DNA of 5,921 bases from UBA1740 sp045587025 (GTDB lineage Bacteria > Bacillota > Clostridia > Oscillospirales > CAG-272): positions 1 to 5,921 of the forward strand of contig JAZNBK010000003.1 of the NCBI GenBank assembly GCA_045587025.1, in the 5' to 3' direction. Below the pieces are notes generated by a model. It was not told the DNA's origin. It did no database searches and saw nothing but the letters and a program-made list of their open reading frames with translations. The number at the start of each line of letters is the position of its first letter. The first letter of the stretch is position 1. This document shows, piece by piece, positions 1-5,794 of the stretch. Made by a program: the position numbers and the translations under genes.

Positions 1-31
1 CCATAATTTAAAATCAATTGCAATAATAATT

Positions 32-51
32 AATATTTTTGGCAAAATATT
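32..51. repeat. A/T-only inverted repeat overlapping the -35 of the first promoter
   Basis: Bases 32-39 pair with 44-51 as eight consecutive A-T pairs around the 4-base loop TGGC. The right arm ends inside the -35 element at 50-55. It could be a weak operator, but in sequence this A+T rich it may be chance. No T-run follows it, so it is not a convincing terminator. Confidence 0.25.
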
Positions 52-78
52 GAAATAATCTCGCAGATATGATATAAT
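50..78 (+). promoter_or_regulatory. Sigma-A promoter for the SDR reductase gene
   Basis: The -35 hexamer TTGAAA (50-55) and a perfect -10 hexamer TATAAT (73-78) are separated by exactly 17 bases. An extended -10 TG dinucleotide lies at 70-71. Transcription would start near 85, giving a leader of about 60 bases before the ATG at 146. It looks like a strong vegetative promoter. Confidence 0.75.
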
Positions 79-145
79 TTAATCGTTGATTTTATAAGGT
101 TATAAAACCACGAAAATTATGATAAAATAGAAAAAGAGATGTAAT

Positions 146-862
146 ATGAATAAAATTTTGATTACGGGCGGCTCTCGGGGAATAGGCGCAGATATGGTGC
201 GCTTTTTTTCGGAGAAGGGTTGCAAGGTGGCGTTTACCTATAAAAATTCAGTTGAAAAAGCGCTCGCCTTGGCGGAGGAAACGGGCTCTCTTGCGATAAG
301 AGCGGATTCTGCCATAGAGGAGGAAGTAATTTCTGCTGTAAATCAGGCGAGAGAATTTTACGGTGATATAGACGTTCTGATTAACAATGCTGCTATAAGC
401 TCTTTTTCTCTATTTACAGATATCACTTCTCGTGAATGGAACAACATTTTTTCTGTAAACGTAAACGGAGCGTTTTATTTTACAAAAGCCGTTTTGCCCC
501 AAATGATAAACAAAAAACGCGGCAGAATAATAAACGTTTCTTCAATGTGGGGAATTTCCGGCTCTTCCTGTGAGGTGCATTATTCTGCTACGAAAGCGGC
601 GCTTATAGGCATGACTAAGGCGTTGGCAAAGGAGGTAGGGCCATCGGGAATTACTGTAAACTGTATTGCTCCGGGAGTTATTTCTACCGATATGAACAGC
701 TCTCTTACAGAAGAAGCGATTTCTGAAATTGTGGATAATACTCCGCTGTCAAGATTAGGCGCTCCGAGAGACGTTTCGAATGTCGCTTATTTTCTCTCGC
801 AGGAGAGCGCTGATTTTATAACGGGGCAGGTAATTTCTGTTGACGGTGGATTTATAATTTAA
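146..862 (+). CDS. ymfI: FabG-family short-chain dehydrogenase/reductase, likely EF-P 5-aminopentanone reductase (YmfI-like)
   Basis: This 238-residue protein is a classical SDR with a single Rossmann fold. It shows the cofactor motif TGGSRGIG (7-14), an NNAA motif (80-83, usually NNAG), Asn105, Ser133, Tyr146 and Lys150 as the catalytic tetrad, and the PG turn after strand 6 (176-177). Spacing of Ser, Tyr and Lys matches E. coli FabG. Lys33 after strand 2 suggests NADPH preference. The stretch SSMWGISGSSCEVHYSATK and the FITGQVISVDGG tail resemble, from memory, clostridial proteins annotated as elongation factor P 5-aminopentanone reductase, which in Bacillus (YmfI) reduces the modification on EF-P. 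A role as 3-oxoacyl-ACP reductase (FabG) cannot be excluded; no fab or efp genes are adjacent. The start has a weak AAGAGA site about 6 bases upstream. The gene appears monocistronic from its own promoter, with no obvious terminator before the SRP RNA promoter. The SDR assignment is firm; the EF-P role is inference. Confidence 0.9.
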   Translation: MNKILITGGSRGIGADMVRFFSEKGCKVAFTYKNSVEKALALAEETGSLAIRADSAIEEEVISAVNQAREFYGDIDVLINNAAISSFSLFTDITSREWNNIFSVNVNGAFYFTKAVLPQMINKKRGRIINVSSMWGISGSSCEVHYSATKAALIGMTKALAKEVGPSGITVNCIAPGVISTDMNSSLTEEAISEIVDNTPLSRLGAPRDVSNVAYFLSQESADFITGQVISVDGGFII

Positions 863-895
863 TTCTCAAAAAGTTCAGAAAAACAAAAAATGCTA

Positions 896-924
896 TTGCA
901 AAAAACATAAAAATTTGTTATAAT
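896..924 (+). promoter_or_regulatory. Strong sigma-A promoter for the SRP RNA
   Basis: TTGCAA (896-901), a 17-base spacer and a perfect TATAAT (919-924) are preceded by an extended -10 TG at 916-917. The predicted start is near 931, just before the first base of the RNA closing helix at about 935. A near-consensus promoter fits an abundant stable RNA. The promoter begins only 33 bases after the reductase stop codon. Confidence 0.85.
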
Positions 925-934
925 ATTATGTGTG

Positions 935-1249
935 AAACTTCCGGATGTCTGAGTGGACCATACCAGCCGGGGAGGTAGCGGTGCCTTGTACCTGAAATCC
1001 GCTATAGCAGGGGTGGTTTTCGCTTTTGAGGGATGTTTTTGTGTAGTCTGCGCTTCAGACATTCGTGTTGAAGAATGGGTCTTGCGCAATCGAACGCCGT
1101 GAACCATGTCAGGTGGGGAACCAAGCAGCATTAAACGGTTTATTCGATGTGCCGCAGGGTTGCCTGTTTGGAGCGATGGCTGTTGTTAACGTATGTAAGA
1201 ACATTCTCGATCTTGCGATGTATGGTCTCACTCAGACCTTCGGAGGTTT
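935..1249 (+). ncRNA. ffs: Signal recognition particle RNA, large Bacillus type (scRNA, 6S/4.5S-like)
   Basis: This is the RNA scaffold of the signal recognition particle, which binds Ffh and targets nascent membrane and secreted proteins. The Alu-type 5' domain includes the conserved GGGGAGGTAGCGGTGCC block (about 969-985), followed by TCCGCT..AGCAGGG. The apical helix 8 has a GGAA tetraloop (1117-1120) flanked by CAGG (1110-1113) and AGCAGCA (1124-1130), and GTGCCGCAGGGTTGCC follows. Bases 947-963 pair with 1220-1237 over 17 pairs with one bulged base (1228). Bases 935-943 pair with 1241-1249 over 9 pairs including one G-U, forming a long closing helix. A small hairpin lies at 1046-1060 (GTCTG/CAGAC). 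In Bacillus subtilis the precursor is trimmed by RNase III, so the mature ends may lie inside these coordinates. Position upstream of dnaX matches the Bacillus order scr-dnaX-yaaK-recR. Confidence 0.95.
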
Positions 1250-1257
1250 TGTTTTTT
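1234..1257 (+). terminator. SRP RNA 3' end: short hairpin plus T-tract
   Basis: Bases 1234-1239 pair with 1244-1249 (core ACCT/AGGT, loop TCGG, one G-U), followed by TTTTGTTTTTT (1247-1257). The hairpin is short. The same bases also form the outer strand of the RNA closing helix with 935-950, so either structure could sit next to the T-tract. Readthrough into dnaX is plausible. Confidence 0.6.
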
Positions 1258-1278
1258 ATAGCCACGAGATAGTATAAG
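1249..1278 (+). promoter_or_regulatory. Possible weak promoter for the dnaX operon
   Basis: TTGTTT (1249-1254) and TATAAG (1273-1278) are 18 bases apart. The -10 matches five of six consensus bases but the -35 only three, and it lies in the terminator T-tract. Transcription would start near 1285, leaving a 25-base leader with the GGAGG site. Readthrough from the SRP RNA promoter is the alternative. Confidence 0.35.
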
Positions 1279-1297
1279 TATTAGTCGTTTTTCTTTT

Positions 1298-1302
1298 GGA
1301 GG
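1298..1302 (+). promoter_or_regulatory. Ribosome binding site that fixes the dnaX start
   Basis: A perfect GGAGG ends 8 bases before the ATG at 1311. The in-frame TTG at 1296-1298 overlaps this site itself and so cannot be its start. Translation therefore begins at 1311. Confidence 0.9.
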
Positions 1303-1310
1303 TGCAAAAA

Positions 1311-2873
1311 ATGTATAAAGCGCTTTACCGAAAATGGAGGCCGAAAAACTTTGATGACGTTTGCGGTCAGGATGGTATAACCGATATTCTTAAATATGAG
1401 GTTGCCAACAATAAAATTTCACACGCTTATCTTTTTTGCGGTTCAAGAGGAACGGGTAAGACGAGCTGCGCGAAGATTTTAGCGAAGGCGATAAACTGTG
1501 AGAATTCAAAGGACGGAAACCCATGTAATAAATGCGAGGCGTGCATGTCTATTGAAGCGGGAATAGCTACCGACGTTATCGAAATGGATGCGGCGAGCAA
1601 TACCGGCGTAGATAACGTCAGAGACATAAAAGAGGAGATAGTTTTTACTCCCGCATTGTTAAAATACCGGGTTTATATTATCGACGAGGTTCATATGATG
1701 TCTGGTGGCGCGTTTAACGCGTTACTGAAAACTCTCGAAGAACCGCCCGCTCACGCAGTTTTTATTCTTGCCACGACCGAGCTTCATAAATTACCAAGCA
1801 CGATAGTATCAAGATGTCAGCATTTTGATTTCAGACGCTTGATGACCGACGTTATTGTGAAACGCCTTATGTACGTTGCGGGAGAAGAGGGAATTTCTCT
1901 CCTGGAGAGCGGCGCGCGTCTTATAGCAAAAACGGCGCAGGGCGGTATGCGCGATGCGCTCAGCTTGCTTGAGCTTTGCGGCGGAATGAAGGAGGATATT
2001 GACGAAGAGCTTGTAATTCGCATTTTGGGAGTAGGAAACAGAGAGAGCGTTGGAAATCTTGTAAATGCTATTTCTGCCAAAGATTATTCCACGATATATT
2101 CTATTATTTCTGACGTCGTTCTTTCGTCTAAGGATTTGTCTGTTTTTTGGAAAGAGCTTATTGACTACTACCGTGACCTTATCGTCCTTAAGCTAATGGC
2201 TCCCGAGGACGCGCGTGAGTATCTCGATTTAACGGATAGCGAAGTAGAAGCTTTGATTGATATTTCAAAAGCTTTTTCAACAGAGCAATTGCTTTATCAT
2301 AGCAAGCTGCTCGAAGAGGCGTTTTCCAACATGCAGAGATTAGGTCAGTCGAGGCAGAGCATAGCAGAGCTTGCGTTGACCCGTATGTGCGAGCCGAAGC
2401 TTTCTTCATCTATGGAAAGTATGCTGCTTCGAATTTCAGAATTGGAGAAAGCGCAATCTATGGTTAAAATAAGCGGAGAGCCCCGCAAAACAAGCGTCGA
2501 AGCGGCTCCCGTAAAAAAAGAGGAAAAGCCCGTAAAAGAAGAAAAAAATAATTTGACGGCGTCTCAAAAAAAGCAGGGCGGCGAATTGAGAGCTTGCGCT
2601 GCTTGGAGCGAGATTATAGAAGAAATTTCAAAAACCAAGAAAAACGTAGCCGGCTCGCTTGGTGGTACTAAATGTTTCGTACAAGGCGCTGATTATATTA
2701 TCAAGGTCAATAACAAATTTATTGCAGAAATGATTTCAAGAGACGACGTCATAAGAGCAATAAAGTGCGCTATCGTTTCTATCGAAAATATAGATAATTG
2801 CAACGTTATCGTAGAAGAGGAGAGCGCAAACACAGGGTTTCCTTTAATTGAAGAATTAGAAAAAAACATTTAA
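1311..2873 (+). CDS. dnaX: DNA polymerase III subunit gamma/tau (clamp loader ATPase)
   Basis: The protein has 520 residues from the ATG at 1311 and starts with the family hallmark MYKALYRKWRP. It is the AAA+ motor of the clamp loader, which places the beta clamp on DNA and, as tau, tethers polymerase and helicase. Walker A is GSRGTGKT (44-51). Zinc-binding cysteines are C63, C72, C75 and C78. Walker B is VYIIDEVH (121-128), sensor 1 lies in ILATTE (152-157), the SRC motif is at 167-169 and sensor 2 Arg214 is in GGMRDALSLL. The oligomerisation domain covers about 220-370. A Lys/Glu-rich linker (about 380-425) leads to a C-terminal domain of about 95 residues. At 520 residues it is shorter than E. 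coli tau (643) and somewhat shorter than Bacillus DnaX. It is first in a cluster with ebfC 19 bases downstream. The linker contains three in-phase A7 runs that could permit a shorter gamma-like product (separate entry). Confidence 0.97.
   Translation: MYKALYRKWRPKNFDDVCGQDGITDILKYEVANNKISHAYLFCGSRGTGKTSCAKILAKAINCENSKDGNPCNKCEACMSIEAGIATDVIEMDAASNTGVDNVRDIKEEIVFTPALLKYRVYIIDEVHMMSGGAFNALLKTLEEPPAHAVFILATTELHKLPSTIVSRCQHFDFRRLMTDVIVKRLMYVAGEEGISLLESGARLIAKTAQGGMRDALSLLELCGGMKEDIDEELVIRILGVGNRESVGNLVNAISAKDYSTIYSIISDVVLSSKDLSVFWKELIDYYRDLIVLKLMAPEDAREYLDLTDSEVEALIDISKAFSTEQLLYHSKLLEEAFSNMQRLGQSRQSIAELALTRMCEPKLSSSMESMLLRISELEKAQSMVKISGEPRKTSVEAAPVKKEEKPVKEEKNNLTASQKKQGGELRACAAWSEIIEEISKTKKNVAGSLGGTKCFVQGADYIIKVNNKFIAEMISRDDVIRAIKCAIVSIENIDNCNVIVEEESANTGFPLIEELEKNI
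2513..2573 (+). other. Cluster of three in-frame A7 slippery runs in the dnaX linker
   Basis: In the dnaX frame the runs read A AAA AAA (2513-2519, then G), A AAA AAT (2543-2549, within the A7 run 2542-2548) and A AAA AAG (2567-2573). The third equals the E. coli dnaX frameshift heptamer. A -1 shift at either of the first two runs reaches the same TAA at 2549-2551. Each gives a product of 413 residues ending after the oligomerisation domain, close in size to E. coli gamma (431). At the third run a -1 shift adds 32 codons before TAA (2669-2671), while a +1 shift meets TGA at 2587-2589. I see no Shine-Dalgarno-like site at the spacing used in E. coli, and only a weak possible stem after run three (2573-2579 with 2596-2602). 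Lysine-rich linkers in A+T-rich genomes can have such runs by chance. Confidence 0.4.
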
Positions 2874-2892
2874 ATATAATCTGGAGGCAATT

Positions 2893-3231
2893 ATGAAGGT
2901 AAGAGTTCCGAATAGCAGCGCCAATATGGCGAATATGATTAAGAAGATGCAGGATGATATGGCGACTCTCCAGCAGGAATTAGAGGAGAGAGTGTACGAT
3001 GTTTCTGCGGGAGGCGGAGTCGTCAACATAAAAATAAACGGAAAAAGAGAAGTTTTAGCGATTGATATTAAGCCGGAAATCGTAGATCCCGACGATATTG
3101 AAACTCTTTCCGATATTATTTTAGCAGGCGTAAATCAGGCGATAAAGTTGGTTGATGATACTACAAACGAAGAAATGGGAAAGATTACGGGTCAGCTCGG
3201 CGGAATACCGGGTATGCCTAATCTGTTTTGA
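2893..3231 (+). CDS. ebfC: Nucleoid-associated protein, YbaB/EbfC family
   Basis: The protein has 112 residues, the usual length for this family of small dimeric DNA-binding proteins that coat the nucleoid. Residues about 10-33 form the N-terminal amphipathic helix (MANMIKKMQDDMATLQQELE). The family core follows: SAGGGVVNIKINGKREVLAIDIKPEIVDPDDIETLSDIILAGVNQAI (38-84). The Gly/Pro-rich tail MGKITGQLGGIPGMPNLF (95-112) is also typical. A GGAGG site (2883-2887) lies 5 bases before the ATG, and the gene starts 19 bases after the dnaX stop. Its place between dnaX and recR is the conserved order in many bacteria and suggests co-transcription. Its precise job is not established; DNA organisation and a link to repair are the general view. 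The yaaK name is used in Bacillus. Confidence 0.95.
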   Translation: MKVRVPNSSANMANMIKKMQDDMATLQQELEERVYDVSAGGGVVNIKINGKREVLAIDIKPEIVDPDDIETLSDIILAGVNQAIKLVDDTTNEEMGKITGQLGGIPGMPNLF

Positions 3232-3236
3232 GATAT

Positions 3237-3839
3237 ATGATAGATTATATTGAACCGCTTCAAAGGTTGATAAATCAGTTTAAAAAGCTCCCGGGCATTG
3301 GAGGAAAAACGGCAGTACGCCTCGCTTTTTCCGTGCTCAATATGAGTGAAGAAAACGCAAAAGAATTTTCCGACGCAATTATCGGAGCGAAGAGCGATAT
3401 ACATTCGTGCGAGATATGCGGAAACATCTCTCTCGATAACCTTTGCCCAATTTGCAAAAACGGCGATAGAGACGATAGTATAATATGCGTCGTAGAGCAC
3501 GCAAAGGATGTAATGTCCTTTGAGAGGATCAGAGATTTTCGCGGAAGATATCACGTTCTCGGCGGGGTTCTTTCTCCAATCAACGGAATAGGTCCTGACG
3601 AAATCAGAGTTAAAGAGCTTTTGAAAAGATTGGAAAACGAGGATATAAAAGAAATTATTATCGCGACTAATCCTACCGTTGAGGGCGAAGCTACCGCTAT
3701 GTATCTCGCCAAAATTTTGTCTAATACCGATATAACTATAAGCCGTCTTGCGTACGGTGTTCCCGTCGGCGCAGATTTGGAGTATGCGGACGAGGTTACT
3801 CTGAACAGGGCATTGGAAGGAAGGAGAAGTATTAAATAA
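3237..3839 (+). CDS. recR: Recombination mediator protein RecR
   Basis: The protein has 200 residues from the ATG at 3237; the Bacillus protein has 198. RecR works with RecO and RecF to load RecA on single-stranded gaps. The helix-hairpin-helix is LPGIGGKTAVRLAF (18-31). The zinc finger uses C58, C61, C70 and C73. The Toprim domain starts at SIICVVEHAKDV (81-92) and includes the ATNPTVEGEATAMY block (143-156). The C-terminal family signature is YGVPVGADLEYADEVTLNRALEGRR (173-197). The ATG is preferred over an in-frame TTG at 3228, because MIDYIEPLQRLI matches the usual RecR N-terminus and the TTG lacks an upstream ribosome site. The ATG lies 5 bases after the ebfC stop and has only a weak GAGA upstream, so translational coupling to ebfC is likely. 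All key residues are intact. Confidence 0.97.
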   Translation: MIDYIEPLQRLINQFKKLPGIGGKTAVRLAFSVLNMSEENAKEFSDAIIGAKSDIHSCEICGNISLDNLCPICKNGDRDDSIICVVEHAKDVMSFERIRDFRGRYHVLGGVLSPINGIGPDEIRVKELLKRLENEDIKEIIIATNPTVEGEATAMYLAKILSNTDITISRLAYGVPVGADLEYADEVTLNRALEGRRSIK

Positions 3840-4813
3840 TGAAAAGGACGAAAAACATTTTTAAAAAGCTTACTTCAGTTCTTTTGATACTGCTGCTTAT
3901 CTCGGTCAGCACAATGCTGTCGTCTTGCAATATCGTAGATTTTGTGGATAAAACGGTAGACGATTTTATAGTACTTATCGACAGTATGATTTCGGGAGAA
4001 TATTTTGAACAACAGGAAGATGATACCGCGCCTATCGACAATAAGGTTAGCGGTAGTATTCAGGTTCATTTTCTCGATGTCGGGCAGGGGGATTGCGCCT
4101 TGGTTGTTTCTGCGGACGGCGTAATTTTAATTGATTCCAGTTATAAAAACTCAGACGTAACAAAGAGCATTATCGATTACATAAAAAATTTGGGTATTTC
4201 TAAAATCGACTATTTTGTTTTATCTCATCCTCACGCTGACCATATAGGCGGAGCGCCGTCTATCATAAACGAGTTTGACATTGAAAAGATTTTTATGCCG
4301 AACTGCGTTACCGATACGAAGATTTTTGAGGATACCTTAGATGCAATAGAGAATAACGGCGTCGATTTAATCGAGGCGACCTCGGGCGAGGAGCATAGCT
4401 TGGGCGAAGTTAAGTTTAAAATTCTCGCGCCCAATTATACTGTATCGTACGATAATTTGAACGATTACAGTATAGTGATGCGTCTCGTTTACGGAAACAC
4501 GTCTGTAATGTTTACAGGCGATGCTGAAAAGCTTTCCGAGAGCGAAATTTTGTCTCTTTATTCTTCTTCGCAACTGAAATCGGATATATTGAAGGTAGGA
4601 CATCACGGCTCGTATACTTCATCTTCTCTTGAGTTTTTGAGAGCGGTTTCGCCATCGGTTGCTATTATCAGCGTGGGTGAGGGCAATTCCTATGAACACC
4701 CCCACGATGTGACGTTAGAAGCGCTCGACGGTCTCGATATACCTTATTACAGGACTGATATCGACGGAACGATAGTTTTCTATAGTGACGGAAACGTATT
4801 TACACAGAAATAA
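3839..4813 (+). CDS. ComEC/Rec2-like metallo-beta-lactamase-fold lipoprotein
   Basis: The protein has 324 residues. The N-terminus MKRTKNIFKK is followed by a hydrophobic stretch (11-26) and a lipobox LSSC (27-30), so Cys30 is predicted to be lipidated and the domain exported. Residues 31-70 are an acidic spacer. The rest is the hydrolase domain seen at the C-terminus of ComEC: FLDVGQGDC (78-86), the metal site HPHADH (130-135; ligands H130, H132, D134, H135), GDAE (227-230; D228), KVGHHGS (252-258; H255) and GNSYEHPH (282-289; H287). All expected ligands are present. In ComEC the domain is thought to act as a nuclease on the non-imported DNA strand; this protein lacks the membrane channel, so its substrate is unknown. 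The ATG overlaps the recR stop in a TAATG arrangement, and AAGGAG (3821-3826) lies 12 bases upstream, suggesting coupling. It is last in the cluster, its stop codon overlapping the terminator stem. Confidence 0.9.
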   Translation: MKRTKNIFKKLTSVLLILLLISVSTMLSSCNIVDFVDKTVDDFIVLIDSMISGEYFEQQEDDTAPIDNKVSGSIQVHFLDVGQGDCALVVSADGVILIDSSYKNSDVTKSIIDYIKNLGISKIDYFVLSHPHADHIGGAPSIINEFDIEKIFMPNCVTDTKIFEDTLDAIENNGVDLIEATSGEEHSLGEVKFKILAPNYTVSYDNLNDYSIVMRLVYGNTSVMFTGDAEKLSESEILSLYSSSQLKSDILKVGHHGSYTSSSLEFLRAVSPSVAIISVGEGNSYEHPHDVTLEALDGLDIPYYRTDIDGTIVFYSDGNVFTQK

Positions 4814-4859
4814 AAATTGGCTTGCCCCGCTACGTATGTAGTGAAGCAAGCCAATTTTT
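4812..4859. terminator. Bidirectional intrinsic terminator between the dnaX cluster and spo0A
   Basis: Bases 4812-4825 pair perfectly with 4846-4859 over 14 pairs. Beyond a CC/AA internal loop, 4828-4833 pair with 4838-4843 around the loop GTAT. On the plus strand the stem ends in a T-run reaching 4861. On the minus strand the A-run at 4812-4816 becomes the T-run. It therefore serves both convergent units. The lipoprotein stop (4811-4813) and the spo0A stop (4860-4862) overlap or abut its two edges. Confidence 0.95.
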
Positions 4860-5627
4860 TTAATACAATTTATATTTTAATCTCAGATTATCTGCAATCA
4901 TAGCGATAAACTCGCTGTTCGTCGGTTTCCCTCTGTTGTTTTGTATCGTGTAACCGAAGAAAGAGTTTAAGGTGTCGACGTCGCCTCTGTCCCACGCTAC
5001 CTCAATTGCGTGACGTATGGCTCTTTCTACACGAGAAGTCGTCGTTGCATATTTTTTAGCAACGGTAGGGTATAATACCTTCGTTACAGAATTTATAATT
5101 TCATTGTCGTTTATAGTCATTATAATTGCGCTTCTCAGATATTGATATCCTTTAATGTGCGCGGGGATTCCGATTTGGTGGATTATTTGAGTTACCTGTG
5201 TTTCTATATCGGGATATGAATTTGCCTGAGAGCCCTCTCTCATATTTCTTCTCATTAAAATCGACTTTATGTGATCTGTAATGCTTTTTAAGTCATACGG
5301 CTTTAAAAGACAAAGCTCTGCGCCTGCATTGTTTGCCTCAATAAAAACGTTTTGATTTGTTACCATTGATACGAGAATAAAAGCAGGTATGCGGTCTTTT
5401 CCGAAATTTAAATTTTTTGCGCTTTTTATGACGCCGATACCGTCGATTTTAGATAGCCAAAGGTCGATTATCACAAGGGCAGGGTGGTTTCTGCTTATTT
5501 TGAGCAAAGCGTCCTCGCCGTTCGAAGCTTCATCTATATTTTTGAAGCCGGATTTTTCCAAATGAACTCGCAGGGCACTTCTTTCACTTGCATTTTCGTT
5601 TGCAATTAGTATCATTCTTTCTTCCAT
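4860..5627 (-). CDS. spo0A: Sporulation master response regulator Spo0A
   Basis: The protein has 255 residues. The receiver domain covers about 4-122 and the Spo0A DNA-binding domain about 140-255, joined by a short linker. The output domain is very conserved: IIHQIGIPAHIKGYQYLRSAI (148-168), ITKVLYP-like VTKVLYPTVAKKY (181-193), the recognition region TTTSRVERAIRHAIEVAWDRG (195-215) and FGYT..KPTNSEFIAMIADNLRL (224-250). In the receiver the phosphorylation Asp is D55 in VIIDLWLSKIDG, the conserved Ser/Thr is S87 and the Lys is K109. The usual acidic pair near residues 10-11 (Asp-Asp in Bacillus) is Asn10-Glu11, and the common MP after the Asp is Leu-Ser. Phosphorylation may still occur but the pocket is altered. 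GGAGAT (5635-5640) lies 7 bases before the ATG, supporting this start over Met5. In many clostridia and bacilli spoIVB lies just upstream; here no gene is seen in the 294 upstream bases. Confidence 0.96.
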   Translation of the reverse strand: MEERMILIANENASERSALRVHLEKSGFKNIDEASNGEDALLKISRNHPALVIIDLWLSKIDGIGVIKSAKNLNFGKDRIPAFILVSMVTNQNVFIEANNAGAELCLLKPYDLKSITDHIKSILMRRNMREGSQANSYPDIETQVTQIIHQIGIPAHIKGYQYLRSAIIMTINDNEIINSVTKVLYPTVAKKYATTTSRVERAIRHAIEVAWDRGDVDTLNSFFGYTIQNNRGKPTNSEFIAMIADNLRLKYKLY

Positions 5628-5661
5628 TTTCTTTATCTCCTGTTAAATATTGGATATACAA

Positions 5662-5690
5662 ATTTTACCATATAATGCCAAAAAATACAA
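5662..5690 (-). promoter_or_regulatory. Candidate vegetative promoter for spo0A
   Basis: On the minus strand TTGTAT (5690-5685) and TAAAAT (5667-5662) are 17 bases apart, with an extended -10 TG at 5670-5669. Transcription would start near 5655, leaving a leader of about 28 bases with the GGAGAT site. The -35 is weak. An overlapping alternative pairs TTGGCA with TATATC at 17 bases. No convincing sigma-H promoter was found. Confidence 0.5.
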
Positions 5691-5732
5691 GAGAAAAACA
5701 GCAAAAAAAATAACAAAAATTCCCATAAAAAG

Positions 5733-5749
5733 TTGGTAAAAATAACCAA
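5733..5749. repeat. Short inverted repeat upstream of spo0A
   Basis: TTGGT (5733-5737) and ACCAA (5745-5749) form a 5-base palindrome with a 7-base spacer. Read on the minus strand it is followed by CTTTTT, so it could be a weak terminator for a gene beyond the window or an operator. The stem is too short to be sure. Confidence 0.25.
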
Positions 5750-5794
5750 AAACATTTGAGATAAAATAACTTCTTGCCAAAAAAAGAGTTTATA

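Noticed and set aside
120..128. Second extended -10 (TGATAAAAT) before the reductase gene
   Set aside because: Its -35 position is poor and the start site would fall at the ribosome site; the promoter at 50-78 is much better.
859..1131. 90-residue minus-strand reading frame
   Set aside because: It lies across the SRP RNA gene and its promoter, has no recognisable domain and is best explained as a chance frame.
1065..1277. 70-residue plus-strand reading frame between the reductase gene and dnaX
   Set aside because: It is a translation of the SRP RNA itself; the peptide region EPCQVGNQAALNG is simply the conserved helix 8 sequence read as protein. No ribosome site supports it.
1296..1310. Upstream TTG start for dnaX adding five residues
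   Set aside because: The TTG overlaps the GGAGG ribosome site used by the ATG at 1311, and the family N-terminus begins MYKALYRKWRP.
2875..2880. Perfect TATAAT just upstream of ebfC
   Set aside because: No -35 element is present at a proper distance, and the transcript would begin in or after the ribosome binding site. It is a chance match in A+T-rich spacer.
3228..3236. Upstream TTG start for recR adding three residues
   Set aside because: It overlaps the ebfC stop codon but lacks a ribosome site, and the ATG at 3237 matches the usual RecR N-terminus.
3192..3554. 120-residue minus-strand frame opposite recR
   Set aside because: It is fully antisense to a well-conserved gene, has no ribosome site and shows no recognisable domain.
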